Positions 39,401-47,843 are shown, numbered from the stretch's first letter. The stretch: DNA of 64,000 nucleotides from Flavisolibacter nicotianae (GCF_003628535.1 NZ_RBCI01000014.1:62001-126000), one strand, 5' to 3'. Numbers and translations: made by a program. The notes: generated by a model from the sequence alone, not told the origin.

Positions 39401-40616
39401 AAGCCGGGCCAATTTCCGCGAAGCCGAGCGGGTAAAGAACGCCCTTTTCGACAAAGCCTTTGCCGCCTTCGTGCAAGCCAAAGAATCACCACTGCAGGAT
39501 TCGTTTCGACAATTCCAAAAATCCGAAAAAGACTGGCTGGATGATTTTGCCCTCTTTATCCTGCTAAAAAAACAGGCCGGCGGCAAGCCCTGGTACGAAT
39601 GGCCGGATGCGTATAAAAAACGAAACGAAGAGGCGCTGAAAAAGCTGGCCGACGGTCATCGTCGTGAGATCCGGAAAATCAAGTGGCTCCAGTTCATGTT
39701 TTCGCGGCAGTGGCACGAGTTGCGCGACTATTGCAACAGCCGCAACATCAAACTCATTGGCGACATTCCTTTTTATATTTCGTACGACAGTGCCGACGTA
39801 TGGGCCAACAAAGAAATCTTTGCGCTCGACGAAGAGGGTAAACGCACCGGCATGGCAGGTGTGCCGCCGGATTCGTTCAGTGCCGACGGGCAGTTGTGGG
39901 GCATGCCGGTGTTTCGCTGGGATGTGCTGAAAGAAACAGGCTATCACTGGTGGGTGGAAAGGCTGAAGAAAAACCGCGAACTGTTCGACATGGTGCGACT
40001 GGACCATTTCCGGGCTTTTGCGGCCTACTGGGAGGTAGCGGAAGGCGAACAAACAGCAAAAAACGGTCAGTGGATTGAGGGACCGGGTTCGGATTTCTTC
40101 CACGCCATGGAAAAGGAATTGGGACAATTGCCGTTTGTGGCCGAAGACCTGGGCGACATTGACGAACAGGTGTTGAAACTTCGCGACGAATTCAGGCTAC
40201 CGGGCATGAAGGTGCTGCAGTTTGCCTTTGGAGAAGACATGCCACAGTCGGACTACATCCCGCACAATTACGACAAAGACTTCCTGGTGTATACGGGAAC
40301 ACACGACAACAACACAACGGTAGGCTGGTATAAAACAGAAGCTAACGAAGACATCCGCCGGCGCATCCACCACTATACCGCCACAGAGGTCAACGAACGG
40401 ACGATTCACCAGGTCTTTGCACGCCTGGCCTATGGGTCTGTGGCGGCCATTGCCATCCTGCCCATCCAGGATGTGCTGGGACTGGACGAATCGGCACGGA
40501 TGAATGTGCCGTCGTCTGCCGAAAATAACTGGGCCTGGCGACTGACACCCGGGCAGATTAGCCCAAACACCGAACAACAGTTGCTCGAATGGACTCGGAC
40601 CTATAACCGGGAATAA
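36405..40616 (+). CDS. treY-malQ: maltooligosyl trehalose synthase fused to 4-alpha-glucanotransferase
   Basis: 1403 residues in one frame. Residues ~1-890 are TreY: TYRVQLHKDFPLSDLEKIIPYL, WLQDIVPNHMAF, GLRIDHIDGLYNP, VVEKILERGEQLPGDW, TGYDFL and NATATHDTKRGEDARARL. From ~905 the chain becomes MalQ: GILLHLTSLPSPFGVGDMG, KYWQLLPLNPT, IGDIPFYISYDSADVWAN, RLDHFRAFAAYWEV, FVAEDLGDID and YTGTHDNNTTVGW. TreY turns the reducing-end maltosyl unit into a trehalosyl unit; MalQ rearranges short maltodextrins. The fusion would regenerate TreY substrates from the glucan stubs left after TreZ. It starts 19 nt after treZ and ends at a terminator. Confidence 0.92.
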   Translation: MFNPISTYRVQLHKDFPLSDLEKIIPYLQQMGIGTLYASPIFTAVPGSVHGYDSVDPLHVNPEIGTGEQLRNVAQQLADSNIHWLQDIVPNHMAFDHRNGWLADVLEKGQQSAYASFFDIAWTSPLFNGKLMVPFLGKSLEDAVQDGELKIVVEEGRLFLAYFDSRWPLKTGSYVTLLRPAAGNDALETLLQELDILHKTEDSLQLQKGWEEFLLQLRSLMKNERVSQAILQAIDQYNQDPQALLALAKEQHYQLCHWQETDHRINYRRFFTVNGLICLNIQDENVLHTHHAFLQTLVSEGLIRGLRIDHIDGLYNPAEYLHRLRARSGDEIYIVVEKILERGEQLPGDWPVQGTTGYDFLSQVNNLFTHQKAEESFTEFYQDLTGNYSSIEQQLHNKKALILEQHMGGELENLYRLLLQLNIVDKRTLARIPSEDLKTVIGEFLVQCPVYRFYGSQFPLSGEEEDALRQIFNRLLRTEESQEAVRILEAVFLQRPHEGNAEMNDRIRQFYQRCMQFTGPLMAKGVEDTLMYTCNRFIGHNEVGDSPEAFGESIEGFHQQMQSKQQRWPLSLNATATHDTKRGEDARARLNVLTDLHDEWLAAVAEWRNLNKELVKGDLPDANDEYLIYQALTANYPLPGEDEDDFANRFQAYIRKAVREAKIHSNWTSPNEAYETAATSFALALLDKSKPFWKSFSAFLETIAEHGVINSLSQVLLKFTCPGVPDVYQGCELWDYSFVDPDNRRPVDYERRLQLLQAFEEKSEEELFDHLWENRFNGSAKLWLVRTMLQMRKGNPDAFAEGEYIPLQVEGHYRNHVLAFARRHKRSVHVVAIPLHTAIISKEQGRPFFEVDWKDTKINLPREIESNLEAQFNKATVEKGKGLLPGELFNRFPVAILRGRQAINERGAGILLHLTSLPSPFGVGDMGPEARAFADFLYRSKQKYWQLLPLNPTEEGQGHSPYSALSSKAGYPLLLSPERMVNDGLLQPEDLQRHHLPRESRANFREAERVKNALFDKAFAAFVQAKESPLQDSFRQFQKSEKDWLDDFALFILLKKQAGGKPWYEWPDAYKKRNEEALKKLADGHRREIRKIKWLQFMFSRQWHELRDYCNSRNIKLIGDIPFYISYDSADVWANKEIFALDEEGKRTGMAGVPPDSFSADGQLWGMPVFRWDVLKETGYHWWVERLKKNRELFDMVRLDHFRAFAAYWEVAEGEQTAKNGQWIEGPGSDFFHAMEKELGQLPFVAEDLGDIDEQVLKLRDEFRLPGMKVLQFAFGEDMPQSDYIPHNYDKDFLVYTGTHDNNTTVGWYKTEANEDIRRRIHHYTATEVNERTIHQVFARLAYGSVAAIAILPIQDVLGLDESARMNVPSSAENNWAWRLTPGQISPNTEQQLLEWTRTYNRE

Positions 40617-40650
40617 AAAACGGTCAGCTTAAACACCTGAAAAACAAGCG

Positions 40651-40678
40651 AAAGGCTGCCGGGAGGCGGTCTTTTTTT
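40651..40678 (+). terminator. Rho-independent terminator
   Basis: A 10-bp stem with two G-T pairs (40651-40660 with 40665-40674), a 4-nt GGGA loop and a T run, 34 nt after the treY-malQ stop. Confidence 0.75.
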
Positions 40679-40696
40679 GTGCAGGACTTTTCCACA

Positions 40697-40730
40697 TTGG
40701 CTAAAATTTTTAGGAAGAGGCGTTATTTTG
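40697..40730 (+). promoter_or_regulatory. possible promoter of DUF2130 gene
   Basis: TTG at 40697-40699 and TTATTTTG at 40723-40730, 23 nt apart, resemble the Bacteroidota -33/-7 pair with one mismatch. They lie 16 nt before the ATG at 40747. Confidence 0.35.
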
Positions 40731-40746
40731 CTAAAAAAGAACCGCA

Positions 40747-42069
40747 ATGGCTACGCACATAAAATGTCCCAATTGCTCGCATGCGTTTGACGTGGAGGAG
40801 GTTTTGTCTTCTGATGTGGAGCAAAAGCTGAAGCTGCAATACGAGAAAAAACTCCAGCAATCCCTCTCCCAGATCGAAAGTGAACGAAGAAGGCTGGAAG
40901 CCCAGCAAACCGAATTTGAAGAAAAACGCAAAAAGCAAAACGAGATCTTCCAGGAGCGGTTGCAGCAGGAGCGGCAAAGGCTGGAGCAGCAGGCGGCCTC
41001 GGAAAAAGAAAAGCTGCAGGCCGAGTTGCAGCAACAACTCCGCAAATCCATCGGCCAGGATTACGAAAACCAGTTGCGCGTCTTGAAAGAGTCCGAGCGG
41101 GAAAAAGAAGAAAAACTGCGGACGGCCCAACAAAAAGAACTGGAGTTCATGCGCCGCGAAAAAGAGCTGCAGACCAAGGAAAGCGAACTGGAACTGCAAC
41201 TTCAAAAAAAGCTGCTGCAGGAAAAAGCCGGCCTCCTCGAACAATTCCGGAAGGACGAAGAGCAACGCATTGCCATCAAAGAGGAAGAACATCTTTTCCG
41301 GATGAAGGACCTGCAAATGCAACTGGACGAGCAAAAAAAGCTGATTGAAGAAATGAAGAAAAGAGCCGAGCAGGGCTCCATGCAGCGCCAGGGCGAAGTA
41401 CAGGAACTGCTGCTCGAAGAAATGCTGAAAGACCATTTCCCGTTTGATATCGTTGGCGAAGTGGGCAAGGGTGTGGAAGGCGCCGACTGCATCCAGATCG
41501 TGCGCAACCACCTGGGACAGGATTGCGGAAAGATCATCTTTGAAAGCAAGCGCACCAAGACCTTCCAGCAATCGTGGATCGAAAAATTAAAGACCGATAT
41601 GCGGGCCAAGGGCGCCGATGTTGCCATCATTGTCACCCAGGCTTATCCCAAAGACTTCAAATGCTTTGGCGAACTGGATGGCGTTTGGGTTTGCTCGTTT
41701 GGCGAAGTAATTGCCCTGACGACTGCCATGCGCCACACTATCATCCGCATCGCCGAAACAAAAAAAGGCGAGGAAAACAAGGGCGAAAAAATGCAGATGC
41801 TTTACGACTACCTGACCGGTATTGAATTCCGCCAGCAGATGGAGTCGATCGTGGAAGGTTTCCTGGCGATGAAAATCTCGATTGAGAAAGAACGCCTCCA
41901 AATGGAAAAGCTGTGGAAAGAGCGGGAGAAACAATTGCAAAAAGTGCTGTTGAGCACATCGGGCTTATATGGGTCGATCAAAGGCATTGCTGGCGCATCG
42001 GTGGGCAATATCCCGCTGCTGGACGAGGGATCGGAAAATGGCCACGAACAGCCCTTGCTGGTAAAGTAG
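40747..42069 (+). CDS. DUF2130 coiled-coil protein
   Basis: 440 residues. A short N-terminal CPNCSH zinc-ribbon-like motif is followed by a long charged coiled coil (~25-220, very rich in Q, E, K and R). The DUF2130 domain starts near GVEGADCIQIVRN and includes CGKIIFESKRTKTFQQSWIEKLK and ADVAIIVTQAYPKDF, then FRQQMESIVEGF. DUF2130 resembles a restriction-endonuclease-like fold (the ESKR pattern), suggesting possible nucleic-acid action, but no activity is established. It stands alone, convergent with the phosphopantetheinyl transferase gene. Confidence 0.85.
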   Translation: MATHIKCPNCSHAFDVEEVLSSDVEQKLKLQYEKKLQQSLSQIESERRRLEAQQTEFEEKRKKQNEIFQERLQQERQRLEQQAASEKEKLQAELQQQLRKSIGQDYENQLRVLKESEREKEEKLRTAQQKELEFMRREKELQTKESELELQLQKKLLQEKAGLLEQFRKDEEQRIAIKEEEHLFRMKDLQMQLDEQKKLIEEMKKRAEQGSMQRQGEVQELLLEEMLKDHFPFDIVGEVGKGVEGADCIQIVRNHLGQDCGKIIFESKRTKTFQQSWIEKLKTDMRAKGADVAIIVTQAYPKDFKCFGELDGVWVCSFGEVIALTTAMRHTIIRIAETKKGEENKGEKMQMLYDYLTGIEFRQQMESIVEGFLAMKISIEKERLQMEKLWKEREKQLQKVLLSTSGLYGSIKGIAGASVGNIPLLDEGSENGHEQPLLVK

Positions 42070-42091
42070 CGGACCCAAAAGGAAACGGCAC

Positions 42092-42772
42092 TTATTTTAC
42101 CACCCAGGCCAGGCAAAGCTGGTCGAACAACCGGTAATGTACCGTTAACGGCCACTCCTGCTTTTCGGATCGAAAAGCTCCCTCGAAACTTCCGGAAGGC
42201 TGCAGCGAAAATGGCTGCAGCCTTATCATTTCACTAAAGTCGACGTTGCCATAGCTCCACCATTTGAATATGGCTTCCTTGGCCGACCAAAGCAAGGTGA
42301 GTTTGGAGTCGGGAGTTTGGCGTTTGGCGTTTGCGTTGTATGGCGTGTATTCCTGCTTGTTGCTTGCTGCCTGGAGCTTGCGGCTGTTTTCACTCACCAT
42401 GGCCAGCTCTTCTTCGTGCAAAAACTTGTGCTTGATCTTTTCCACTTTTGGCGATGGCACTTCGATATCGAGTCCGACGCGTTTGTTCTTACTCACGATA
42501 ACGGCGGCATAGTCGCTGCAGTGTGAAATGGAAAAGTGATAGGCTTCGTCTTCGAGATAGGGCTTTCGTGTGTCGGCAATCCTGATCAGCTCCAACGGAA
42601 AATCCGGGAACAGGAAGCGCAACAGGTAACGTCCGGCAAGGTGTTGCTGCCGCTTGTGGGGATGGGTGATCTCCCGCTGCAGCGGTACGTGGAAAAATGC
42701 TTCCTCCTCTTCAATCTTCCAGATGGCCAGTCTTGTTCGATCGTCGATTTCCTGTTGAAAAAAAATGGGCAT
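42092..42772 (-). CDS. 4'-phosphopantetheinyl transferase (Sfp-type) with heptad-repeat insertion
   Basis: 226 residues from ATG 42772. Family motifs are RKPYLEDEAYHFSISHCSDYAAV, VGLDIE (Mg-binding Asp and Glu) and LWSAKEAIFKWW. The enzyme moves phosphopantetheine from CoA to a serine of carrier proteins. Between HEEELAMV and the WSAKEA motif lie ~31 extra residues (SENSRKLQAASNKQEYTPYN onward). They coincide with a tract of strict 7-nt period in the DNA (42299-42389), the same kind as the intergenic tracts. The motifs on either side are complete, so the enzyme may well be active. No carrier-protein or synthase gene is adjacent. Confidence 0.87.
   Translation of the reverse strand: MPIFFQQEIDDRTRLAIWKIEEEEAFFHVPLQREITHPHKRQQHLAGRYLLRFLFPDFPLELIRIADTRKPYLEDEAYHFSISHCSDYAAVIVSKNKRVGLDIEVPSPKVEKIKHKFLHEEELAMVSENSRKLQAASNKQEYTPYNANAKRQTPDSKLTLLWSAKEAIFKWWSYGNVDFSEMIRLQPFSLQPSGSFEGAFRSEKQEWPLTVHYRLFDQLCLAWVVK
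42299..42389. repeat. heptad-period tract inside the phosphopantetheinyl transferase gene
   Basis: Thirteen units in one phase on the plus strand, including gagtttg, gagtcgg, gagtttg, gcgtttg, gcgtttg, then gcttgtt, gcttgct, gcctgga, gcttgcg. The frame is kept. Confidence 0.7.
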
Positions 42773-42801
42773 TGTTTGCTGTTCCGGGTTTATTTTGCCG
42801 G

Positions 42802-42836
42802 GATCAAAGATCAAATTTCAAACGTCAAACCACAAA
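42802..42836. repeat. heptad-period tract upstream of dcd
   Basis: Five units: gatcaaa, gatcaaa, tttcaaa, cgtcaaa, ccacaaa. It ends 6 nt before the dcd start codon, in the divergent gap from the phosphopantetheinyl transferase gene. Confidence 0.65.
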
Positions 42837-42842
42837 TCGTTC

Positions 42843-43379
42843 ATGATTTTATCGGACAAACGTATTTTGGAGGAGATGGAGCAAGGCACCATCAAGATTG
42901 TGCCCTACAGCCGCGAGTGCCTGGGCAGCAACAGCTATGATGTGCACCTGGGGAAAACGCTGGCTACTTACCGCGAACACATCCTGGACGCGAAAAAGCA
43001 CAACGAGATTGAGTACTTTGACATTCCCGAAGAAGGCTTTGTTTTGTACCCGCATATTTTTTACCTCGGTGTTACCCTGGAATATACCGAAACGCATGTG
43101 CATGTCCCCTTCCTTGAAGGCAAATCGTCGACCGGTCGTTTGGGCATCGACATTCATGCAACGGCGGGCAAAGGCGATGTTGGGTTTTGTGGCAACTGGA
43201 CGCTGGAAATTTCCGTCAAACAACCGGTGAAAGTCTATGCCGGTATGCCGGTGGGCCAGCTCATTTATTTCCCTGTCGATGGCGAGATCGAAATAAAGTA
43301 TAACCAGAAAGCGAATGCCAAGTACAGTGGTCAACCCAACCGCCCCGTTGAGAGCATGATGTGGAAGAACAGGTTTTAA
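42843..43379 (+). CDS. dcd: dCTP deaminase
   Basis: 178 residues, the family's usual size. Recognisable segments are ILSDKRILEEME, SNSYDVHLG, VPFLEGKSSTGRLGIDIHATAG, GFCGNWTLEISV (with the catalytic Glu) and PVGQLIYFPV. The enzyme deaminates dCTP to dUTP for thymidylate synthesis, as a trimer in the cytoplasm. I chose ATG 42843 because the family sequence begins there; an upstream in-frame start would read through the heptad tract. It is transcribed divergently from the phosphopantetheinyl transferase gene. Confidence 0.93.
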   Translation: MILSDKRILEEMEQGTIKIVPYSRECLGSNSYDVHLGKTLATYREHILDAKKHNEIEYFDIPEEGFVLYPHIFYLGVTLEYTETHVHVPFLEGKSSTGRLGIDIHATAGKGDVGFCGNWTLEISVKQPVKVYAGMPVGQLIYFPVDGEIEIKYNQKANAKYSGQPNRPVESMMWKNRF

Positions 43380-43448
43380 GGGACCGATTTATTCCGCTAA
43401 AAAGATTTCCAACAAGTCCCCTCAACCCGTCAATCACGGATCTACCCG

Positions 43449-46007
43449 CTATTTCCACATTTCCCTGTCTGTTACAGGATAGTATACCGCTGATGCAATG
43501 ACAACCGTTGGCTTGCCTTTTACCAGGTCGTTCACTTTGGAAAATTGAAACCTGTCTGTTTTCTTTCCCCCTTCAAAAAACACCTCCAGGTATCCGTTAT
43601 CAACCCGCCAATAACCCTTCGCTTTTTTTGCAACAGGCGACGACCAGGTCTCTTCTGTTCCATCCGCTCTCAGGTCCATGTAATAGTCTTCTTTATTCCA
43701 TGCCGTTTTCCATAAACCAACGATAGAAAGATCAACCGTGCCATTGAGCTTTACAGGGGGCTCCACAAGTTTTACGGGAACAACGGTAGCATTTCTACCC
43801 GGCGATGGTGTTGGTGCATTGCTGACATCCCATGGCTTTCTCTGTGTCATTGGGAAGTAGGGCCTGTATTCTCCTGTACCCTGCCCCCATTCGATCACTA
43901 GGGCCGGCCCGTTTTGCGGATCATTTCGCTTCAGAAGTCTGAGCGGCAGAACCTCTTTTTTTCCTTCGGGAAGAAACGCGATCACCCCGCCATCAACCCT
44001 CCAAAAATTTTTATGATTTGGTGGCGGTGCAGATGAAGTCAACAAGTCTGACCAATAGTCATAGGTACCGTCAGCCCGGAAGATATAATAGCCATTAAAG
44101 TTCATCCCCGGATCGTGGTACCGCCAGGTTCCGACAATAGCCGGGTCAATGCTGCCGTTCATGGGAAGGGGAGGTATGGCAGGTTTTACCGTCTCTTCCC
44201 CGGTTTCCGTTTTCAGGCTTACGCTTTGGGGAGCGGAGGCTGTCGTGGAGGAGGGCCTATTGATTTCAAATTCCCGCCCGTCTTTTTTCACTTTGGCTTT
44301 GCCATCGATAAAAGCTTCGGCCTGGTCATATTGGGGAGGAATCACTTCCCTGCCGGTCTTGTCGACAAAGCCCCATTGATTGTTGTATTCAACCGCGGCC
44401 AGGCCTTCACTGAAGCCAAAATAAACATCAACGTCCTGGTATTTCGGTGGCACCACCTCCTTCCCTGTCCAGTCCACAAAACCCCATTTGCCGTTCAACT
44501 GGACGGCGGCAAAGCCGTCCTGAAATCCCATAATAAAGTCATTTCCAACGCGCTGGTATTTTGGTGCAACCACTTCGTTCCCCGTGTTATCGATAAAGCC
44601 CCATTTATCGTTCACCTGTACGGCTGCCCTGTCATCACTAAAAAAGAATCCATCATCGTATTTTAGGGGAATCACCTCCCTTCCCGTTTTATCAACATAG
44701 CCGGATTTATCGTTTAAGACAACTAAAGACAGCCCTTCACTGAAGCCAAGGACAGCCTGGTATTTTAGCGGAATGACTTCCTTGCCGGTTTTGTCGACAA
44801 AGCCCCATTTATCGTTTCGCTTTACGCCTCCCAAACCTTCTACAAACGAAAACCCATCCTGGTATTTTGCCTGGATCACTGCCTGGCCTGATTTGTTTTT
44901 GAAACCGTATTTACCGTCGGCAGTCTTGAAGACTTCCAACGCTTCCTGTGCATCCATGGCAGATTTTTGCGGATGGTTAATGGTCGAATAAACGCCGTTC
45001 TGAATCACTTTGGCCTCGCCGTTGTGAAAGTCGAACGTTCCATCGTATTTCAGGCTGATGACTAACTTCCCGGTTTTATCAATAAAGCCGCATTTACCGT
45101 CCACGAAAACCGCCGACAGGCCTTCGCTAAAATCCCGCGAAGCGTCCCATTTCAAGGGGATCACTTCTTTGCCCGTATTGTCGATAAATCCCATTTTTTT
45201 ATTCAACTCAACGGCAGCCATTCCTTCTTTAAAACTGCGAAAGCCGTCATATTTCGGGGGTATCACTTCCTTCCCGGTTTTATCAATAAAACCGTATTTC
45301 TTGCTCAATTCAACAGCGGCCAGGCGATCCCTAAAATTCCAAACATGATCATAGATGAAAGGCACTACCACCTTACCGGTTTTATCCACAAAGCCCCATT
45401 TGTCGTTTAACTGCACGCCCAATAAACCCTCGGGGAAACTCGTGCATGACTGGTATTTAACAGGTACAACTTCGTTTCCGGCCTTATCCACAAACCCCCA
45501 TTTCTTGCCCATGGCCACAGCAGCCAAATCCTTGTGAAAGATATTTACGGCATCGTATTTCAGGGCCGTCACCTCCCTTCCCGCACTGTTGATAAAGCCC
45601 CATTTATCCTCCAGTTTAACGGCAGCCATTCCCTCGTTAAAATCATCGACATAGGTATATTTTACCGGGCTTATTTCTTTGCCCTCCTTGTTTACAAAAC
45701 CCCACTTTCCGTTCAGTTTAACGGCACCAAACCCCTCGTTGAAGTTGCCTGTATTTTCGTATTTAAACGGCGTAATCTCTCTGCCGGTTTTATCCACAAA
45801 GGCCCAATTGCCATTTTGCTTGACGGCTGCCAATCCTTCTCTAAAATCACTCACATTCTCATACTTTGCTGGAATCACAATTTGGCCCTCTTTATTTTTA
45901 AATCCGAACTTGCCATTCGCCTCCTTGTAGTAATTTAACGAAGGTTGCGCATGCGAACAGGACGTAAAGAACAACAGGTTAAAAAGCCAAAAAAGAACTG
46001 CTTTCAT
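43449..46007 (-). CDS. secreted WG-repeat protein
   Basis: 852 residues. The N-terminus MKAVLFWLFNLLFFTSCSHAQ is a signal peptide with a possible lipobox (FTSC). About fifteen WG repeats follow, each ~45 residues with the core KWGFVDKTGKEVIPxKYD and a following F-EGLAAV. They run in two blocks, ~30-345 and ~365-615, separated by a short spacer without repeats. The last ~200 residues contain two similar WRYHDPGMNFNGYYIFRADGTYDYW / LWKTAWNKEDYYMDLRADGTEETW modules that resemble lipocalin-like domains. It should be periplasmic or surface-exposed; its function is unknown. It is 69 bp from the convergent dcd gene. Confidence 0.85.
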   Translation of the reverse strand: MKAVLFWLFNLLFFTSCSHAQPSLNYYKEANGKFGFKNKEGQIVIPAKYENVSDFREGLAAVKQNGNWAFVDKTGREITPFKYENTGNFNEGFGAVKLNGKWGFVNKEGKEISPVKYTYVDDFNEGMAAVKLEDKWGFINSAGREVTALKYDAVNIFHKDLAAVAMGKKWGFVDKAGNEVVPVKYQSCTSFPEGLLGVQLNDKWGFVDKTGKVVVPFIYDHVWNFRDRLAAVELSKKYGFIDKTGKEVIPPKYDGFRSFKEGMAAVELNKKMGFIDNTGKEVIPLKWDASRDFSEGLSAVFVDGKCGFIDKTGKLVISLKYDGTFDFHNGEAKVIQNGVYSTINHPQKSAMDAQEALEVFKTADGKYGFKNKSGQAVIQAKYQDGFSFVEGLGGVKRNDKWGFVDKTGKEVIPLKYQAVLGFSEGLSLVVLNDKSGYVDKTGREVIPLKYDDGFFFSDDRAAVQVNDKWGFIDNTGNEVVAPKYQRVGNDFIMGFQDGFAAVQLNGKWGFVDWTGKEVVPPKYQDVDVYFGFSEGLAAVEYNNQWGFVDKTGREVIPPQYDQAEAFIDGKAKVKKDGREFEINRPSSTTASAPQSVSLKTETGEETVKPAIPPLPMNGSIDPAIVGTWRYHDPGMNFNGYYIFRADGTYDYWSDLLTSSAPPPNHKNFWRVDGGVIAFLPEGKKEVLPLRLLKRNDPQNGPALVIEWGQGTGEYRPYFPMTQRKPWDVSNAPTPSPGRNATVVPVKLVEPPVKLNGTVDLSIVGLWKTAWNKEDYYMDLRADGTEETWSSPVAKKAKGYWRVDNGYLEVFFEGGKKTDRFQFSKVNDLVKGKPTVVIASAVYYPVTDREMWK

Positions 46008-46688
46008 GTCATGATTTTTTTAGTGTTGTCGATTTAAAGAGCTGCACGTTGCCGGCTTCCGGCTGAAGACTACTCCTTTAACGAAAGAGACGGTGTACGG
46101 CCAACTTTACACACCAACAATGTTTTACCGGTTCCTGGTATACTCATAAATCGCAGTAGAGATGTGGCAGACAAGTGGCCGAGCTCGAACCGTCCCGCCT
46201 GCAACCTTTTACCATTCATATCCTGAAAAGAAAACCGCCCCTCTTGTGAATCATTGCTTCAGTGAAGTTTTGGGAAACCGTCGTCCACCCACTGGTAGCA
46301 TTTGTTTTGTTTTGCCGGATTGCCCCTCACCTTTTGGAAAGTAAAAAAAGCTTTCTTCGCCTGGACAGCGCCTGAGATAAATGGCAGGAACAAAAGTCCG
46401 GTTGCAATCAACAGCAATACGACGAAGTACCTTTTCATCCGAATGACAGTTTAAAACGAAGAATAGCTGGGTTATTTCGAGTGTCATTCCTTAGGATAAA
46501 TTCTACATCCAGTCAATTTGTTTTTTAGGAGAAGGATATTATAAAGATAAAAATAAGATACTTGATTCCTTCCGGTTTATCACCACTTATCCAACGCATT
46601 GACCGCTCCTTTTTTGTTTACCACATCAATAAAAAACCCAGGACCGTACTCTCTGGTTTGCCATAGATTCAAACGTAAAATAACTGCC
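46008..46688. other. gene-poor region with one small ORF
   Basis: 680 bp between the divergent WG-repeat and DUF2911 genes. Apart from the 59-residue secreted ORF at 46259-46438 (minus) I see only AT-rich DNA around 46500-46570 and a small GCCGG/CCGGC hairpin near 46050. No RNA gene is evident. Confidence 0.5.
46259..46438 (-). CDS. small secreted protein, 59 aa
   Basis: ATG at 46438 opens a frame with a textbook signal peptide: MKRYFVVLLLIATGLLFLPF, then ISGAVQA as a cleavage region. The mature part of ~32 residues (KKAFFTFQKVRGNPAKQNKC then YQWVDDGFPKLH) contains one Cys. No other gene covers this stretch. The basic-hydrophobic-AxA pattern is hard to get by chance, but no homolog is known to me, so I give moderate confidence. 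Confidence 0.45.
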   Translation of the reverse strand: MKRYFVVLLLIATGLLFLPFISGAVQAKKAFFTFQKVRGNPAKQNKCYQWVDDGFPKLH

Positions 46689-47798
46689 ATGAAACGTTTG
46701 CTGGTTGGAATGCTATTCACAAGTTTTCTTTCATCCACGTTTGCCCAAATCACCCTAACCCAACTGCCCAGCGGCGGCAATAAAAAAGCTTTCGTGGGCG
46801 AACGCATTGGACTGACTGATGTCACCATCCATTACGACCGTCCTGGTGTAAAAGGCCGCGAAGGAAAGATCTGGGGAGGCCTGGTGCCGGTTGGATACAT
46901 CGACCAGGGGTTTGGCAACAGCAAGGCAGCGCCCTGGCGGGCCGGTGCCAACGAGAACACTACCATCGAGTTTTCGAATGACGTAAAGATCGAAGGACAG
47001 CCGTTGAAGAAAGGAAAGTACGGCCTTTTTATTGCGTATGACCCCAACGAATCGACTGTCATCTTTTCCAATAACTCCACCTCGTGGGGCAGCTTTTATT
47101 ACAACGACAAAGAAGATGCGCTGCGGGTAAAGGTAAAGCCCGTGAAAATGGACAAAAGCGTGGAATGGCTGAAGTACGAATTCTTAAATCAAACCGAGAA
47201 TGCTGCAACAGTTGCCCTCGAATGGGAGGCCCTGCAATTTCCCTTTAAAGTGGAGACGGATTATATCCACGACCAGATTGCGTCCTTTCAAAATGAGTTG
47301 CGCACCGAGAAAGGCTTTTTCTGGCTGGCCTGGAACCAGGCAGCCCAATGGTGCCTGCAACACAATGTGAACCTGGAACAGGCCTTGCAGTGGGCCGATT
47401 CGGCTTCGGGACCGTCGTTTGGCGGCGCTGCCCTCTTTACCCCGAAAGCCACCAAGGCCCAGATCCTGCAAAAGCTGGGAAGAGAAGACGAAGCGATGGT
47501 GCTGATGAAACAGGCTTTACCGCTGGCAAGTATGAATGAAATGCACATGTATGCCCGTTCGCTCATCGCCATGAAAAAACCGAAGGAAGCCATGGATGTT
47601 TTCCAGGCGAACTACAAGAAAAACCCGGCGCAGTTTACCACGCTGGTTGGACTGGCCAGGGGTTATTCGGCTAACAGTGATTTTAAAAATGCATTGAAAT
47701 ATGCCGAACAGGCCTTGCCGCTTGCTCCCGATGCACAAAACAAAAACAGCGTGGCGGCGATGATCGATAAGCTAAAGAAAGGACAGGATGTAAATTGA
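46689..47798 (+). CDS. DUF2911 protein with C-terminal TPR-like repeats
   Basis: 369 residues from ATG 46689. A signal peptide (MKRLLVGMLFTSFLSSTFAQ) precedes a DUF2911 domain (~20-185): VTIHYDRPGVKGREGKIWGG, VPVGYIDQGFGNSKAAPWRA, GANENTTIEFSNDV and GKYGLFIAYDPNES. The C-terminal ~150 residues are helical, with TPR-like units (ALQWADSA, AQILQKLGREDEAMVLMKQA, ALKYAEQALPLAPDAQ). DUF2911 proteins are common periplasmic proteins of Bacteroidota with no assigned function. A longer start at 46599 would precede the signal peptide and is unlikely. A heptad tract follows the stop. Confidence 0.88.
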   Translation: MKRLLVGMLFTSFLSSTFAQITLTQLPSGGNKKAFVGERIGLTDVTIHYDRPGVKGREGKIWGGLVPVGYIDQGFGNSKAAPWRAGANENTTIEFSNDVKIEGQPLKKGKYGLFIAYDPNESTVIFSNNSTSWGSFYYNDKEDALRVKVKPVKMDKSVEWLKYEFLNQTENAATVALEWEALQFPFKVETDYIHDQIASFQNELRTEKGFFWLAWNQAAQWCLQHNVNLEQALQWADSASGPSFGGAALFTPKATKAQILQKLGREDEAMVLMKQALPLASMNEMHMYARSLIAMKKPKEAMDVFQANYKKNPAQFTTLVGLARGYSANSDFKNALKYAEQALPLAPDAQNKNSVAAMIDKLKKGQDVN

Positions 47799-47801
47799 GG
47801 G

Positions 47802-47843
47802 GATAATAGATAATAGATATTAGATATTGGATATTGGGATATT
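47802..47843. repeat. heptad-period tract
   Basis: Six units: gataata, gataata, gatatta, gatattg, gatattg, ggatatt. It begins 4 nt after the stop of the DUF2911 gene; the remaining ~170 bp up to hisF show nothing further. Confidence 0.7.

Noticed and set aside
46251-46487. Alternative 78-codon minus-strand frame overlapping the small secreted ORF
   Set aside because: The other frame has a proper signal peptide and ATG; this one lacks features.
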